From Odontesthes bonariensis (Eukaryota > Chordata > Actinopteri > Atheriniformes > Atherinopsidae): DNA of 64,000 nucleotides. The notes below the pieces were generated by a model that worked only from the letters and a program-made list of their open reading frames with translations, had not been told where the DNA came from and searched no databases. Location: the NCBI RefSeq assembly GCF_027942865.1, contig NC_134507.1:34153711-34217710 (forward strand), in the 5' to 3' direction. Shown piece after piece: positions 1-9,703 of this stretch (position 1 is the stretch's first letter; the number at the start of each line of letters is the position of its first letter). Made by a program: the position numbers and the translations under genes.

Positions 1-320
1 CCAAACTACACCTACAACTTCAGAAGTAATAACCATCACTACACCTCCTATGATGGGTAAATTAGTGGTTATTAAAAATGGCATACTGAAAACAGTATAC
101 TGTAACAGTACTTGTGCTTAGAGGTGTGTTCATATCCCATTGGTTAGAATTTACAAAGGTGTGACATGCATTATTGTCTCATTTGGATTGGTGAAAGGTT
201 ATTGTGAATAGATCCGATTGGAAGCATCTGGGTAGGGCAAAAGTTAGGGCAACACCCTTAGCTTGAGACATCGAAACAGGTTGAGCATTAACCTATCTCT
301 AAATTAGTATTTATTGGTAT
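1..320. other. AT-rich flank, no gene recognised
   Basis: No ORF, RNA gene or terminal-repeat structure was recognised. The last five bases (GGTAT, 316-320) are one copy of the target-site duplication of the LTR element that follows. Confidence 0.5.
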
Positions 321-529
321 TGTGTTGTTTACGAACTCAGTCGATAAACTTTGTAGCTTCCTTAAAGAGCTTGTACTTTATTTAACAAACATTTTCAAAC
401 ATGTCTCCAGGTTCAACATCACTTGTTCTACTACCTTATTCATGTAGTTGACCTTCTATTTATGCTTGGTAGGTCCACCTAGTGGTCATATTTGGAATGG
501 CTATATAATGCATACTGCATATCAACACA
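321..529 (-). repeat. 3' LTR of the Gypsy element
   Basis: A 209-bp direct repeat of 4694-4907, from TGTGTTG to CAACACA. It is the 3' LTR because the element reads on the minus strand. It matches the other LTR almost base for base apart from one short length difference. Confidence 0.92.
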
Positions 530-542
530 TCCCCCCTTCTGT
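530..542 (-). promoter_or_regulatory. Polypurine tract of the Gypsy element
   Basis: On the minus strand the bases just before the 3' LTR read AGAAGGGGGGA. This is the usual position and composition of the plus-strand primer in LTR elements. Confidence 0.75.
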
Positions 543-556
543 AGATCCAAACATTA

Positions 557-650
557 ACACACTGATACTTAACTTACTTACTTAATAGATCTAACACACT
601 GATACTTAACTTACTTACTTAATAGATCTAACACACTGATACTTACTTTA
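557..650. repeat. Short tandem repeat, ~37-bp unit
   Basis: About two and a half copies of a unit starting ACACTGATACTTAACTTACT and ending AATAGATCTA, inside the LTR element between the purine tract and the coding region. Confidence 0.8.
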
Positions 651-671
651 AACATTCATCAACACATCACC

Positions 672-673
<2 letters not shown>

Positions 674-703
<30 letters not shown>
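674..703. repeat. Homopolymer T30
   Basis: Thirty consecutive T on the plus strand (poly-A on the strand of the LTR element). Confidence 0.95.
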
Positions 704-707
<4 letters not shown>

Positions 708-733
708 GTGAACCAATATCCAGTCCATTCTTC

Positions 734-3700
734 TTACAAGTTCAGTCTATCAGGTCTTTTTGTCTGGCGCCCAGATCTTCTCAGGACAGGTAATTCCGAC
801 TGAACATTGCTTGTGTCCTCCTGCAAATGTCCATTGTCTGCACTTGATGCTGCGTCTGCACTGAAATCATCAGAATCATTTTCAGCCTCTGTGAAAGTCT
901 CTTTTGTTTTCAGAAGGCTGCGGCGGTTCCTTCTGAGCACATGTCCTTCTTCAGTCTTCACTTCATAGGATCTAGGTCCGACCTCCTGGAGAACAGTTGC
1001 TTTTCTGTTCCATGCTTCTTGATCCTGGATTCGCACCACGTCATCCTTGGCAAGTGGACTGAGAGGCTTAGTTGACTTGTCAAAACGTTGTTTCTGTTTC
1101 CACTTCATGTTCTCCAATTTTGTCTGTATCCCTGTGTTGTGCTTGATGTCTGTGTAACAGGGAAGGGTTGTGCGTACTTTGCGATTCATTAACAGCTGGG
1201 GATAAACCACATTCAAGCGGGGCAGCTCTGTAGCCTAGAAGAGCTAAGTAAGGATCTGACTTGCTGTCTGTGGTCTTTTTCAGAATCTGTTTAATGATGT
1301 GCACCCCCTTTTCAGCTTTGCCATTTGCCTGTGCATGCTAAGGACTGGATGTAACGTGATTGAAAGCATAGTGGCTCGCAAACTGCTGCCACTCTTTGCA
1401 GTTGTAACAAGGACCATTGTCACTCACTACAGTCTTTGGTATTCCATGCCGGGCAAATATGGACTTCACATGCATAATGACAGTACTGGCAGTTGTGCTT
1501 GACAGCATGGCAATTTCAGGGAAGTTTGAGTAGTAATCAATTACTAGCAAATAGTCCTTTCCATTGCAATGAAACAGGTCAGTTCCAACTTTTTCCCAAG
1601 GTGCAGTGGGAAGATCAGGAATCATCATGGGTTCCCTTGCCTGTTTGCTCTGGTACTTGTTGCATGCCTCACATTTTCCAACCATGTTTTCAATATCCTT
1701 ATTAATGCCAGGCCAATACACAGCGCTTCTGGCTCTCCTTTTACATTTCTCTATTCCAAGGTGTCCCTCATGTAGCAGTTTAAGGATCTCTGGCCTAAGG
1801 CTGTGTGGAATGACAATTCTATTGTCTCTCAGTAACAGTCCGTTTGCCACACTTAGCTCTGATCTGATGTGATAGTATTTTGGACAGGAGCCCCTGGGCC
1901 ATCCGCTGAGCATGTTGTTGATCACTGCTTGTAATTCTTTGTCTTTCTCCAACTCATCACTTATTTGTTTTGCTTTGACATCAGATACTGGCAGGGACTC
2001 AACTATCATGTTGATGTGATTTTCAATTTCTTTTTCAGTGGAACTCACTTCACTCATCACTGGTGCACGTGACAGCGCATCTGCTAACACTAAGTGTTTG
2101 CCTGGAGTGTATATTAACTCGAAATCATACCTCTGCAGTTTCATGATGAGTCGCTGGATCCTGGGCGACATCTCGTTGAGATTCTTCTTGATGATTGACA
2201 CCAGAGGGCGATGATCTGTTTCAACAGTGAAAGTGGGAAGCCCATAAACATAGCAGTGGAATATTTCTAGTCCATAGGCTAATCCCAAGCACTCTTTCTC
2301 TATTTGAGCATATTTAGTTTCAGTTTTAGTCATTGATCGCGAAGCGTAGGCAACTGGCTTCCAGCTGCCTCCTTCTGCCTGCAGGAGGACAGCTCCCAGG
2401 CCATCTTTTGACGCATCTGTTGAAATCTTCTGTCTTTTTGCTGGATCATAATACGCAAGCACAGGGGACTTTGTCAGGGTTGCCTTGAGAGCATCCCATT
2501 CTCGCTCATTCCTTGTTGTCCACTTGAACTCTGTGGAGTCATGCAGTAGTTCCCTCAGTGCTGAAATTTTCACAGATAGGTTGGGTATAAACTTGCCTAT
2601 AAAATTGATCATCCCCATCACTCTGAGTACCCCTTTCTTGTCTGTGGGGCGTGGCATGCTAAGGATTGCTTTTATTTTCCTGTCATCTGGCTCAATTCCT
2701 GCAGCAGACAACTTGTCTCCGAGGAATGTTATTTCTTGCACACCAAACTGACATTTTGCACGATTCAATTTCAGTCCATTGTCAGATATCCTGTGGAGCA
2801 CTTTTGCCAGTCTCTCATTGTGCTCTTGTAGGGTGGACCCCCATATGACCAGATCATCAATGTAGCAACGCACTCCTTCTAAGCCCTCAAGCATGTTGTC
2901 CATCGCACGATGATAGATCTCTGATGCTGAGATTATGCCAAAAGGCATTCGTAGGAATCTGTATCGACCGTAAGGCGTATTGAATGTGCAGTATCGTGAG
3001 CTTTTGTCATCTATTTTGATTTGCCAGAATCCTTGTGCTGCATCTAACTTGGAAAAATACTTAGCACCTGCCATTTCACTTGCAATTTCCTCACGTTTAG
3101 GTATCTGGTAGTGTTCACGTTTTATGTTCCTATTTAAGTCTCCTGGGTCCATGCAAATCCTCAGTTCTTTGTTCTTGTTCTTTTTGTCCACACACACCAT
3201 AGAGTTTACCCACTCTGTAGGCTCTTCAACTTTTGTGATCACATTCATCTCACACATTCTGTCCAGTTCTTTCTTAAGGCGCTCCCTCAGCGGTGCTGGG
3301 ATTCTCCTTGGCGCATGAATCACTGGTTGTGCATCCTCTTTCAATAGAATTTTGTATGTGTACGGAAGGCAGCCCAGTCCTTTGAAAACATCAGGAAAAC
3401 GTTGCACTATGGAGTCAACTGTGCTGTTGTGTGCCCACACAGCTTCTGAACAGCTGATTTGGTAGACTCTTCTCACCAGATTCAGTTTCTTTGAGGTGAC
3501 CCCTCCTATCAGTGACTCACGACCCTCAGGTACTACAGAGAACAGCACATAGTATTCTTTGTTCTTCACAGTCACTCTCAGTCTGCACTGGCCTTTGCTT
3601 TCTATTTCTTTTCCATTGTAATCTTTCAGCTGCACTGATTTCTTGAGTATCTTCGGCTTTTCTTTCATTGCCCTGATTTCTGTCATGCTGATTAAATTGG

Positions 3701-3884
3701 CTTGCGCGCCTGTGTCAATTCTCAGTGCTATCAAAGCTCCATTTATTGGCAGTGAAACTATCCAGTTACCATCTTCTGTGTGCCTTTCATGTGCCTCTGT
3801 GGCTTGCCCTTTCTTTGCATTTTCACATGACACCATGCCTACGAAGAACGTCTCACTTAGGTCTGTTTCCTCAACTACCCTCAC
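734..3884 (-). pseudogene. pol region of the Gypsy element (PR-RT-RH-INT)
   Basis: Pol-type coding remnant. In coding order one sees an aspartic protease motif (DTGAQAN), reverse transcriptase with YIDDL, an RNase H segment (TDASKDGLGAVL), an integrase zinc-binding HH-CC region and the integrase core, with a basic C-terminal tail. Domain order and motifs are those of Ty3/Gypsy. It is treated as a fossil. Confidence 0.88.
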
Positions 3885-3980
3885 TGGCTTTGATCTCTCT
3901 TTAGTTAAGCACTGTTTGGCGAAATGATTTTTTCCATTGCATTTTGCACATCTTTTGCCATACGCAGGGCACTGTCTTGG

Positions 3981-4649
3981 CTAATGCCTTCCACCACATC
4001 GTTTGCAGCCTACTGCGTCTTTGTTAGTTTTCAGTTGATCATATCTTTTCATTTTGTTTCTGATGACTGATACTTTAGCACTCTCGTGCACTACGGAGGC
4101 ACTCGTGTCATCAAACGTTTTGGCATGCTGTTGTGCTAGCTCACTAGCATGGCATATTTTCTCAGCTTCATCCATGGTTAGCTTATCATCTCTTAGCATC
4201 CTCTCCCTCGTCTTTTTGTCATGTATTCCATAAACTATCTGATCGCGCACCATGGAATCTTTCAAATCCCCAAAATCACACGACTGTGCCTTCAGTTTTA
4301 AGTCAGTCTTAAAGCAATCAAATGTTTCTCCTGCCTGTTGCATTCGTGACCGGAACACATACCTCTCATACACAATGTTCTTTTTCGGGGAGCAGTATGC
4401 TTCAAATTTCTCAATTACCGTACTGTAATCTCCTTTGTCATCAGGCCTGGCAAACTCGAATGTGTTGAAGACCTCCATGGCTTGGGGACCCGCGACCGTG
4501 AGCAGGATTGCAATCTTCCTTGGTCCTGGCTTTGTGTCCATTCCCGTGGCGGACAAGTACAGCTCGAACTGCTGCTTGAAAGACCTCCAATTGCTGTCCA
4601 CATTTCCGACCAATTTTAGTCCCTCCGGTGGCCTTAGTGTCTCCATCAT
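3981..4649 (-). pseudogene. gag region of the Gypsy element
   Basis: Retrotransposon Gag-like remnant next to the primer-binding site: an alpha-helical capsid-type stretch (motifs such as NWRSFKQQFELYL), a charged linker, then the start of a CCHC knuckle (CKRCGGRH). It would have formed the virus-like particle core. Confidence 0.85.
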
Positions 4650-4680
4650 CGGTTAATCCAATAGCTTGACACCAAGTTTT

Positions 4681-4693
4681 ACTCCTGGTACCA
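4681..4693 (-). promoter_or_regulatory. Primer-binding site, tRNA-Leu type
   Basis: The plus strand reads ACTCCTGGTACCA directly against the 5' LTR. This equals the 3' end of vertebrate tRNA-Leu(UAA) including CCA, recalled from the known tRNA sequence, so the minus-strand RNA would pair with that tRNA to prime reverse transcription. Confidence 0.75.
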
Positions 4694-4907
4694 TGTGTTG
4701 TTTACGAACTCAGTCGATAAACTTTGTAGCTTCCTTAAAGAGCTTGTACTCCACTTTATTTAACAAACATTTTCAAACATGTCTCCAGGTTCAACATCAC
4801 TTGTTCTACTACCTTATTCATGTAGTTGACCTTCTATTTATGCTTGGTAGGTCCACCTAGTGGTCATATTTGGAATGGCTATATAATGCATACTGCATAT
4901 CAACACA
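4694..4907 (-). repeat. 5' LTR of the Gypsy element
   Basis: A 214-bp partner of 321-529, with the same TG...CA ends, followed by the second GGTAT duplication at 4908-4912. Confidence 0.92.
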
Positions 4908-4912
4908 GGTAT

Positions 4913-6344
4913 TAGTAATAAAACTAATATAAATCTAACTCCAAACTAGCTATCACAATGGAAACAAGCTAAATTAGCCCAGCATCAAATTAGCATTTTT
5001 TAACCCAACCTAAGAGCAGAACATACTAACATAGTTTAACATCAACATTAACACCAGCAGTAGCCTTCTCTGGTCATAAGCATATTTGGCAAGATCCAAA
5101 TTGACTTGGCCTAATAACAAGATAGCATCAGCATGAGCTTGAGCCTAACCTAAACATAAGCGTGCAAAAGTTTAGGAGGAATTGATGATCGGAGAATTTA
5201 GAAAAAAGAGAGTAATAAAAAAGGTTCATGTCCTTGTTTAAACATATTTTCCATGATAACTGTGGGCCTGACAGAGAGGACAAAGGGTTAGATAAGCTTG
5301 GAAGATTAGAGAGAAAATATCTTTGGAAGATGTTTTGTGGATATGATCCCAAAGTTCATTGAAAGGAATTAATTATGCTTACTCAGCATCAACTTTGAAG
5401 TCACTAATAATAGACTTAGATAAGAGAAAAAGAAATGATCAACAGAGTTGGAGGCTTGGCCTGGGAGCAAAGTTTCTAACTAAAGATCAGCTGAGCAGCA
5501 TCACAGTAAATAATGAATCACAGAGATTAAAAGCTCCAAACACTCATTCAGCCATAATGTTCCCAATTTAAGTTTATTAGTTGTTCTCTTTGTCATAAAT
5601 ACTCTCACCCTAAGAGTATCTCTTCTCAACCCTGCTTCCTTCTTCTCTCATTCAGCCTGAGAGTGAGGACAGTCCAAACAATACGTTTATCTACAAACTC
5701 TGAGTGATCATTGGCCGGTACTTTAAGAGTACCAGAGTTCCATATTGTTATTTAGTTGATGAGTTTACAATGATTAAAAAAACTAATGGTTTAGTTTTGT
5801 ACTAGAGCAATTATTATTAATTCATCTATTTATTTTAACCTGCAAACAGTGTGTGTTTTCATCTTAAAGCAGTAAAGGTTAGCCTTTATTGTTTTAGAGA
5901 TCATATTAACTTGATTTAAAAATTTAGCTGATCTAAATATTTCTTCTCTGCCTCTTTTCACCAATTCTGAGTTAATAGTTATCATCAATATTTAGATTTG
6001 ATCTCATTAAACTATTTTACTATTTAACTAAATTATTTAACTTTTTAACTGTAGCAAATCTATGAAATAATTAATATGCTCTCTTAACAAAGCAGCAAAG
6101 GGCTTTATAGAGAGGTTTAAATGAGTTGGGTTATTAGGATATTAAAGGCCAACTTCCATCGTCATTTCATTACTACTGCTGTGTTCACCATTGTTATTGA
6201 ATGCATTAGGCGTCGGTTCTATTTAAGGAAACGTTGTGGTTGCTTTGTTTCAAGCTGTTTTTGTGAGTTACGACAGGGTTTTCCGGTCCTTCTCATGAAT
6301 ATCGGTGACGCGATAATGAGGCGTCTCTGATTGGCTCCCTCCCA
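4913..6344. other. AT-rich intergenic stretch, nothing recognised
   Basis: About 1.4 kb of AT-rich sequence. Only short shadow ORFs are present, and no domain, RNA gene or terminal repeats were found. Confidence 0.5.
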
Positions 6345-6364
6345 TGAATGAATGAATGAATGAA
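6345..6364. repeat. (TGAA)5 microsatellite
   Basis: Five tandem TGAA units. Confidence 0.9.
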
Positions 6365-6628
6365 CCCCCCTCCTCCCCGCTCTGTGTGTATCCGAGAGCC
6401 TGCAAGTTTTTTTTCAACTCAAAACCTGTCGAAGATCATACTTAAACACAACACATGCGTTAATAATTTAATCAAGCGTTTTCCTTTCCTTTTTCCAATA
6501 TTTTTCACGTCACACGTCAATGTTGCAAAATGTAGGCCTATAACAGCGCAGCACTGAAAATCGCGCGGCAGAAGTAGTGATTGTGGTAGACTGCAGAGAT
6601 TGTTCGTGGTGTGGAATATACAACCAAA

Positions 6629-7660
6629 ATGAAAAGGCACAAACCCATTTTTGAATATTTCAAAGCAAAAGAAGTAAAAGGCACAGCATCATCTGATGGG
6701 ACAGCTGTGTCCCAACCTTCAACTGTGGACCAACCAAACAACAGAAGCCCCTTTCACACTGAGGAATAACCCGCGTTTAATCCGCGAATTTAGCGTGTCC
6801 GCTGTTGCGTTCACACTGCCAACCCGGGCTGCCGGGTCAACTCGACTCGCCTTTTGACCCGCATCGGACCCTAGTCTTTTTGCCGAGCCAAGTTTGGTGT
6901 GAAAGCAATTGACGCGGGTCGGACGTGGGCATGGCGTGTGGTGAGGAGTTTAAAAGACAGAATGGACAGCTAATTCAGAACAACAGCGACAGGTGAGGAC
7001 AAGTTTCACTCTGTTTTACATCAAGTTACACGGGTCACCTAACACGCCAAGCTTTCACATTGCTCGACGCGGGTTGAAGTGGCAATTTGGACCCGCGATG
7101 GTAGCGGGTCTCAGTGTGAAAGGGGCTAGTGACGAATGTTCTTCAACTACTACGCTAACCGAACCAAACCTCGCTGAGGCTAGCCATGGGCACTATTCAA
7201 GTGAGTGCTGCACGGATCTTACAACGCCTCATCAACCAAGCAATCCCGATGTGCTAAAAAGAACCAGGAGGGTGCAAGGGACAGGTTCTTCACAACGATA
7301 GGTGCTTCGACCAGCGTGATTTCGTAGTAGTGGTGGACATTGAGAGGCTACTATTGACAGCTGGGGACGGGGATGAGGTGACACTCCCATCATCCATTAC
7401 GTCTCTATACAAAGATTTTGACTTTGATCAACTCTGCGCACAGTTGCGCATGTTGCCAGACACGATTAAGACATCTACACTTCAAAATGACAAACTGTCA
7501 GTGAGAGTCATAAGCAATGCAATGAATGCTGTTCCTGTCGCTAAAGACCTGCAGCCCGAAGTACACAAACTTCTGAAACTTTTTTTCACCATCCCAGTCA
7601 GTACGGCATCAGCAGAGCGTTCGTTTTCCACACTTCGTAAGTCAATGGTTTTATTAGCAC
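6629..7660 (+). pseudogene. hAT-family transposase remnant, internally deleted
   Basis: The N-terminal part begins at the ATG at 6629 (MKRHKPIFEYFKAKE), as in ZMYM/hAT-type transposase proteins of fish. After a MITE at 6746-7127 a compatible segment continues to about 7301 (CTDLTTPHQPSNPDVLKR). From 7330 comes the C-terminal hAT dimerisation segment, with FFTIPVSTASAERSFSTLRK near 7585-7640. The catalytic DDE core between these pieces is missing, so this is a dead remnant. The hAT assignment rests on the SAERSFSTLR motif, which is highly diagnostic. Confidence 0.78.
6746..7127. mobile_element. MITE with 18-bp terminal inverted repeats
   Basis: A 382-bp element with perfect 18-bp ends: AGCCCCTTTCACACTGAG at 6746-6763 and its reverse complement at 7110-7127. 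It has no coding capacity and a GC-rich interior with repeated CCCGCG-type motifs. It interrupts the hAT remnant. No clear target duplication was found, so the superfamily is left open. Confidence 0.8.
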
Positions 7661-7943
7661 CGCCGTGTGCACTCTTCTTTGTTCAATGTTTTTATACTGC
7701 ATTGTACTGATACAAGCAAGTTTAAGTTGAGTAACATCTTACTGAAGTGCTTTTGTTGTGTATTGTTGGCAGATTGAGCATTTTACTTTGCTTTGTTGTG
7801 GGCTAAAGTCATGACCATTGATTCATCTATGTAGGCTATAGCCTTCTGTGCTGTGTTGACTGTTTTGGCAATTTGCGCACTTCTGTGCTGGCATATTTTG
7901 GACATGGGTTATTAGTGTTGGTGGCTGTTTGGACATTTCAAGT

Positions 7944-7947
<4 letters not shown>
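7661..7947. other. Spacer, nothing recognised
   Basis: No gene or repeat structure was identified between the hAT remnant and the TC tract. Confidence 0.4.

Positions 7948-8033
<86 letters not shown>
7948..8033. repeat. (TC)43 microsatellite
   Basis: An uninterrupted TC dinucleotide tract of about 86 bp. It directly abuts the 5' end of a Tx1/L1-type LINE. Confidence 0.97.
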
Positions 8034-8036
<3 letters not shown>

Positions 8037-8234
8037 GCATGCTGGGAGTGAGTCTGTGGAGCGCGTGGTGAGTTCGCTGAGAGTTTGTGAGTTTTCTGAC
8101 TGTTTTTCTCTGTTTTTCACGATGTAATTGTGATGTAAGGGGTTAGTGGTTGTTGTCCGGGTAGTTTAGTGTAGGGGTTTTTGGTGTGTTTTTGATGTAG
8201 TTTGGTGGAGGGTTAGCCGTGTTTCTCGGCGGGG

Positions 8235-9474
8235 ATGGCGTCCACGGAGACGCCTTCCCTTTCGATCCGGGTTCAGCCCGACCCGGCGGTACCGGTGGAG
8301 GAGGTTCTCCTGGCTGTGGGAGACCAGGTGGGACACGCCTACCTGTCCTACGCCTCCAGAATGAACAAAGGAGTGGTGGTTTTTGTAAAAGAGGAGCGAT
8401 TGGTGGCCGATTTGGTGGCGAGCGGTGTGACGGTGAACGGGTTGTACCTGCAGGCGTCCCCGCTCGCCGTACCGTCCACCCGGGTCACCGTCTCCGGTGT
8501 TCCCCCGTTCATCCCCAATGAGGCGCTGGAGCAAGAGCTGCAGCGCTTCGGTAAGATGGCGAGCGGCTTCAGGACGGTGGGTTTGGGCTGTAAAAGTGTC
8601 AAACTGAGACATGTCCAGTCTTTCCGCCGACAGGTGTTTATGTTCCTCACCTGTCCGTCACAGACGCTGGACGTGTCCTTCAAGGTGAGACACGGTGACG
8701 GACTGTACATGGTGTACGCCAGCACTGGGAACATGAAATGTTTCGAGTGCGGGGATGTGGGGCACAAGCGGGTAGCCTGTCCTCACAGGCCCGCTGAAAA
8801 ACGCTCCCACACCGCCGAGGTGTCCGGAGATGAGGCGGCGGCGGCTGCCGCTGAACGGCGGAGCGGCCCCGCTCCTCCGATAGAGTCTGATGGAGGAGAG
8901 ACCTCCAGGAGACGGACTGAGGAGCAGCCAGCTGAGACAGCAGCTGAGGACAGCTCGGCTGTTTCAGAGAGAACACCAGGAGAAGCAGAGGAGGTGCAGA
9001 CAGGAGTAGAGGAGGTGCAGACAGGAGCAGAGGAGGGCAGAGGAGGGCAGTGGTGGACACAGCGGTGGAGGACAGGCAGCAGAGTCTGACCAAAGTCAGG
9101 CTGCCGGTGTAGAGGTGAGGAGGGGGGAGGCAGGTGTGACTGTGGGTGAGGAGGAGGAGGATGGGATGGAGTATGATTCAGGCTCGGACTGTGTGTCTGT
9201 AGCAGACTCACAGTCTCTGGGTGGGGACATGTACACACTGGAAGATATCAACAGTTTTTTAGATGAAACTTTTGGACAATCTATAAAAGTCACTGATTTT
9301 TTTCCGGATCCAGACAAATTCATAAAAACTGTCACTACACTACAGAAGATGGTCGGACTCGACATCTTGGATGAGAAGAAACGTTTCAGACTAAAGAAAC
9401 ACGTGACTGCTTTAAGAAAAACAATAAAAACAAAGAAAGGAAAAGGGTCCAAACGGTTAAGAGCGCATATATAA
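8235..9474 (+). pseudogene. LINE ORF1 (CCHC nucleic-acid-binding protein), frameshifted
   Basis: The start ATG at 8235 opens a frame of 284 codons (to 9089). A GAG-like N-terminal domain precedes one CCHC knuckle (CFECGDVGHKRVACPH, about residue 168), followed by an acidic, low-complexity Glu/Ala/Pro-rich tail. The coding sense then continues in another frame at 9115-9474 (basic C-terminus, FRLKKHVTALRK), so a frameshift lies around 9.03-9.11 kb in the GAG/GGA-rich repeat. In this family ORF1 coats the element RNA. It may be a decayed copy or have slipped in the repeat. Confidence 0.7.
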
Positions 9475-9475
9475 A

Positions 9476-9703
9476 ATGATGATGATGATGAATGTGGTGC
9501 ACCTTCTACTGCTCCTTCTGTTCTTTCCTGTCTCTATCTCTCTGCTTCCAATGGATAAACTAAAAATAGGATCTCTAAACATAAACGGAGGGAGATACCA
9601 ACATAAAAGAGAACTAGTGTCTCAGATGGTCTCAGACAAAAAACTAGACATCATTTTCTTGCAGGAGACTCACAGTGACACGAACAATGAGGTGGACTGG
9701 GGT
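9476..9703 (+). pseudogene. LINE ORF2 N-terminus (APE endonuclease), truncated
   Basis: Follows ORF1 by one base. The first ATG is at 9476 inside an ATG repeat, but the better start may be the ATG at 9551 (MDKLKIGSLNING). The sequence shows the N-terminal AP-endonuclease signature (SLNINGG, then DIIFLQETHSD). The frame is cut off at 9703 by the antisense LINE, so the rest of the endonuclease and all of the RT are absent. Confidence 0.75.

Larger units (their letters stand above)
321..4907 (-). mobile_element. Ty3/Gypsy LTR retrotransposon, Mag-like, fossil copy
   Basis: This is a complete-length LTR element of about 4.6 kb on the minus strand. Seen directly: two near-identical ~210-bp LTRs beginning TG and ending CA, a 5-bp target duplication GGTAT (316-320 and 4908-4912), a primer-binding site next to the 5' LTR, a purine tract next to the 3' LTR, a gag-like region, and a pol region in the order protease, reverse transcriptase, RNase H, integrase. 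The pol order with integrase last places it in Ty3/Gypsy. The short LTRs and the gag/pol type (often annotated K02A2.6-like in fish) suggest the Mag-like lineage, which is inference. Near-identical LTRs imply a recent insertion. The coding part appears broken by a small number of lesions (about two or three). Confidence 0.9.
8034..9703 (+). mobile_element. Tx1/L1-type LINE, 3' part lost
   Basis: A LINE that begins right after the TC tract with a ~200-bp 5' UTR, an ORF1 with a CCHC knuckle, and the first ~75 codons of an APE-type ORF2. It stops at 9703, where an antisense LINE begins. No continuation of its ORF2 was found on the far side. The start against a (TC)n tract fits the microsatellite-targeting Tx1-clade families (Kibi/Koshi), which is inference. 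Confidence 0.7.

Noticed and set aside
7873-8127. ORFs encoding Ser-Leu or Arg-Glu repeats
   Set aside because: Pure translation of the (TC)n microsatellite.
8348-9238. Long minus-strand ORFs opposite the Tx1/L1 ORF1
   Set aside because: Mirror frames of a GC-rich coding region, without motifs.
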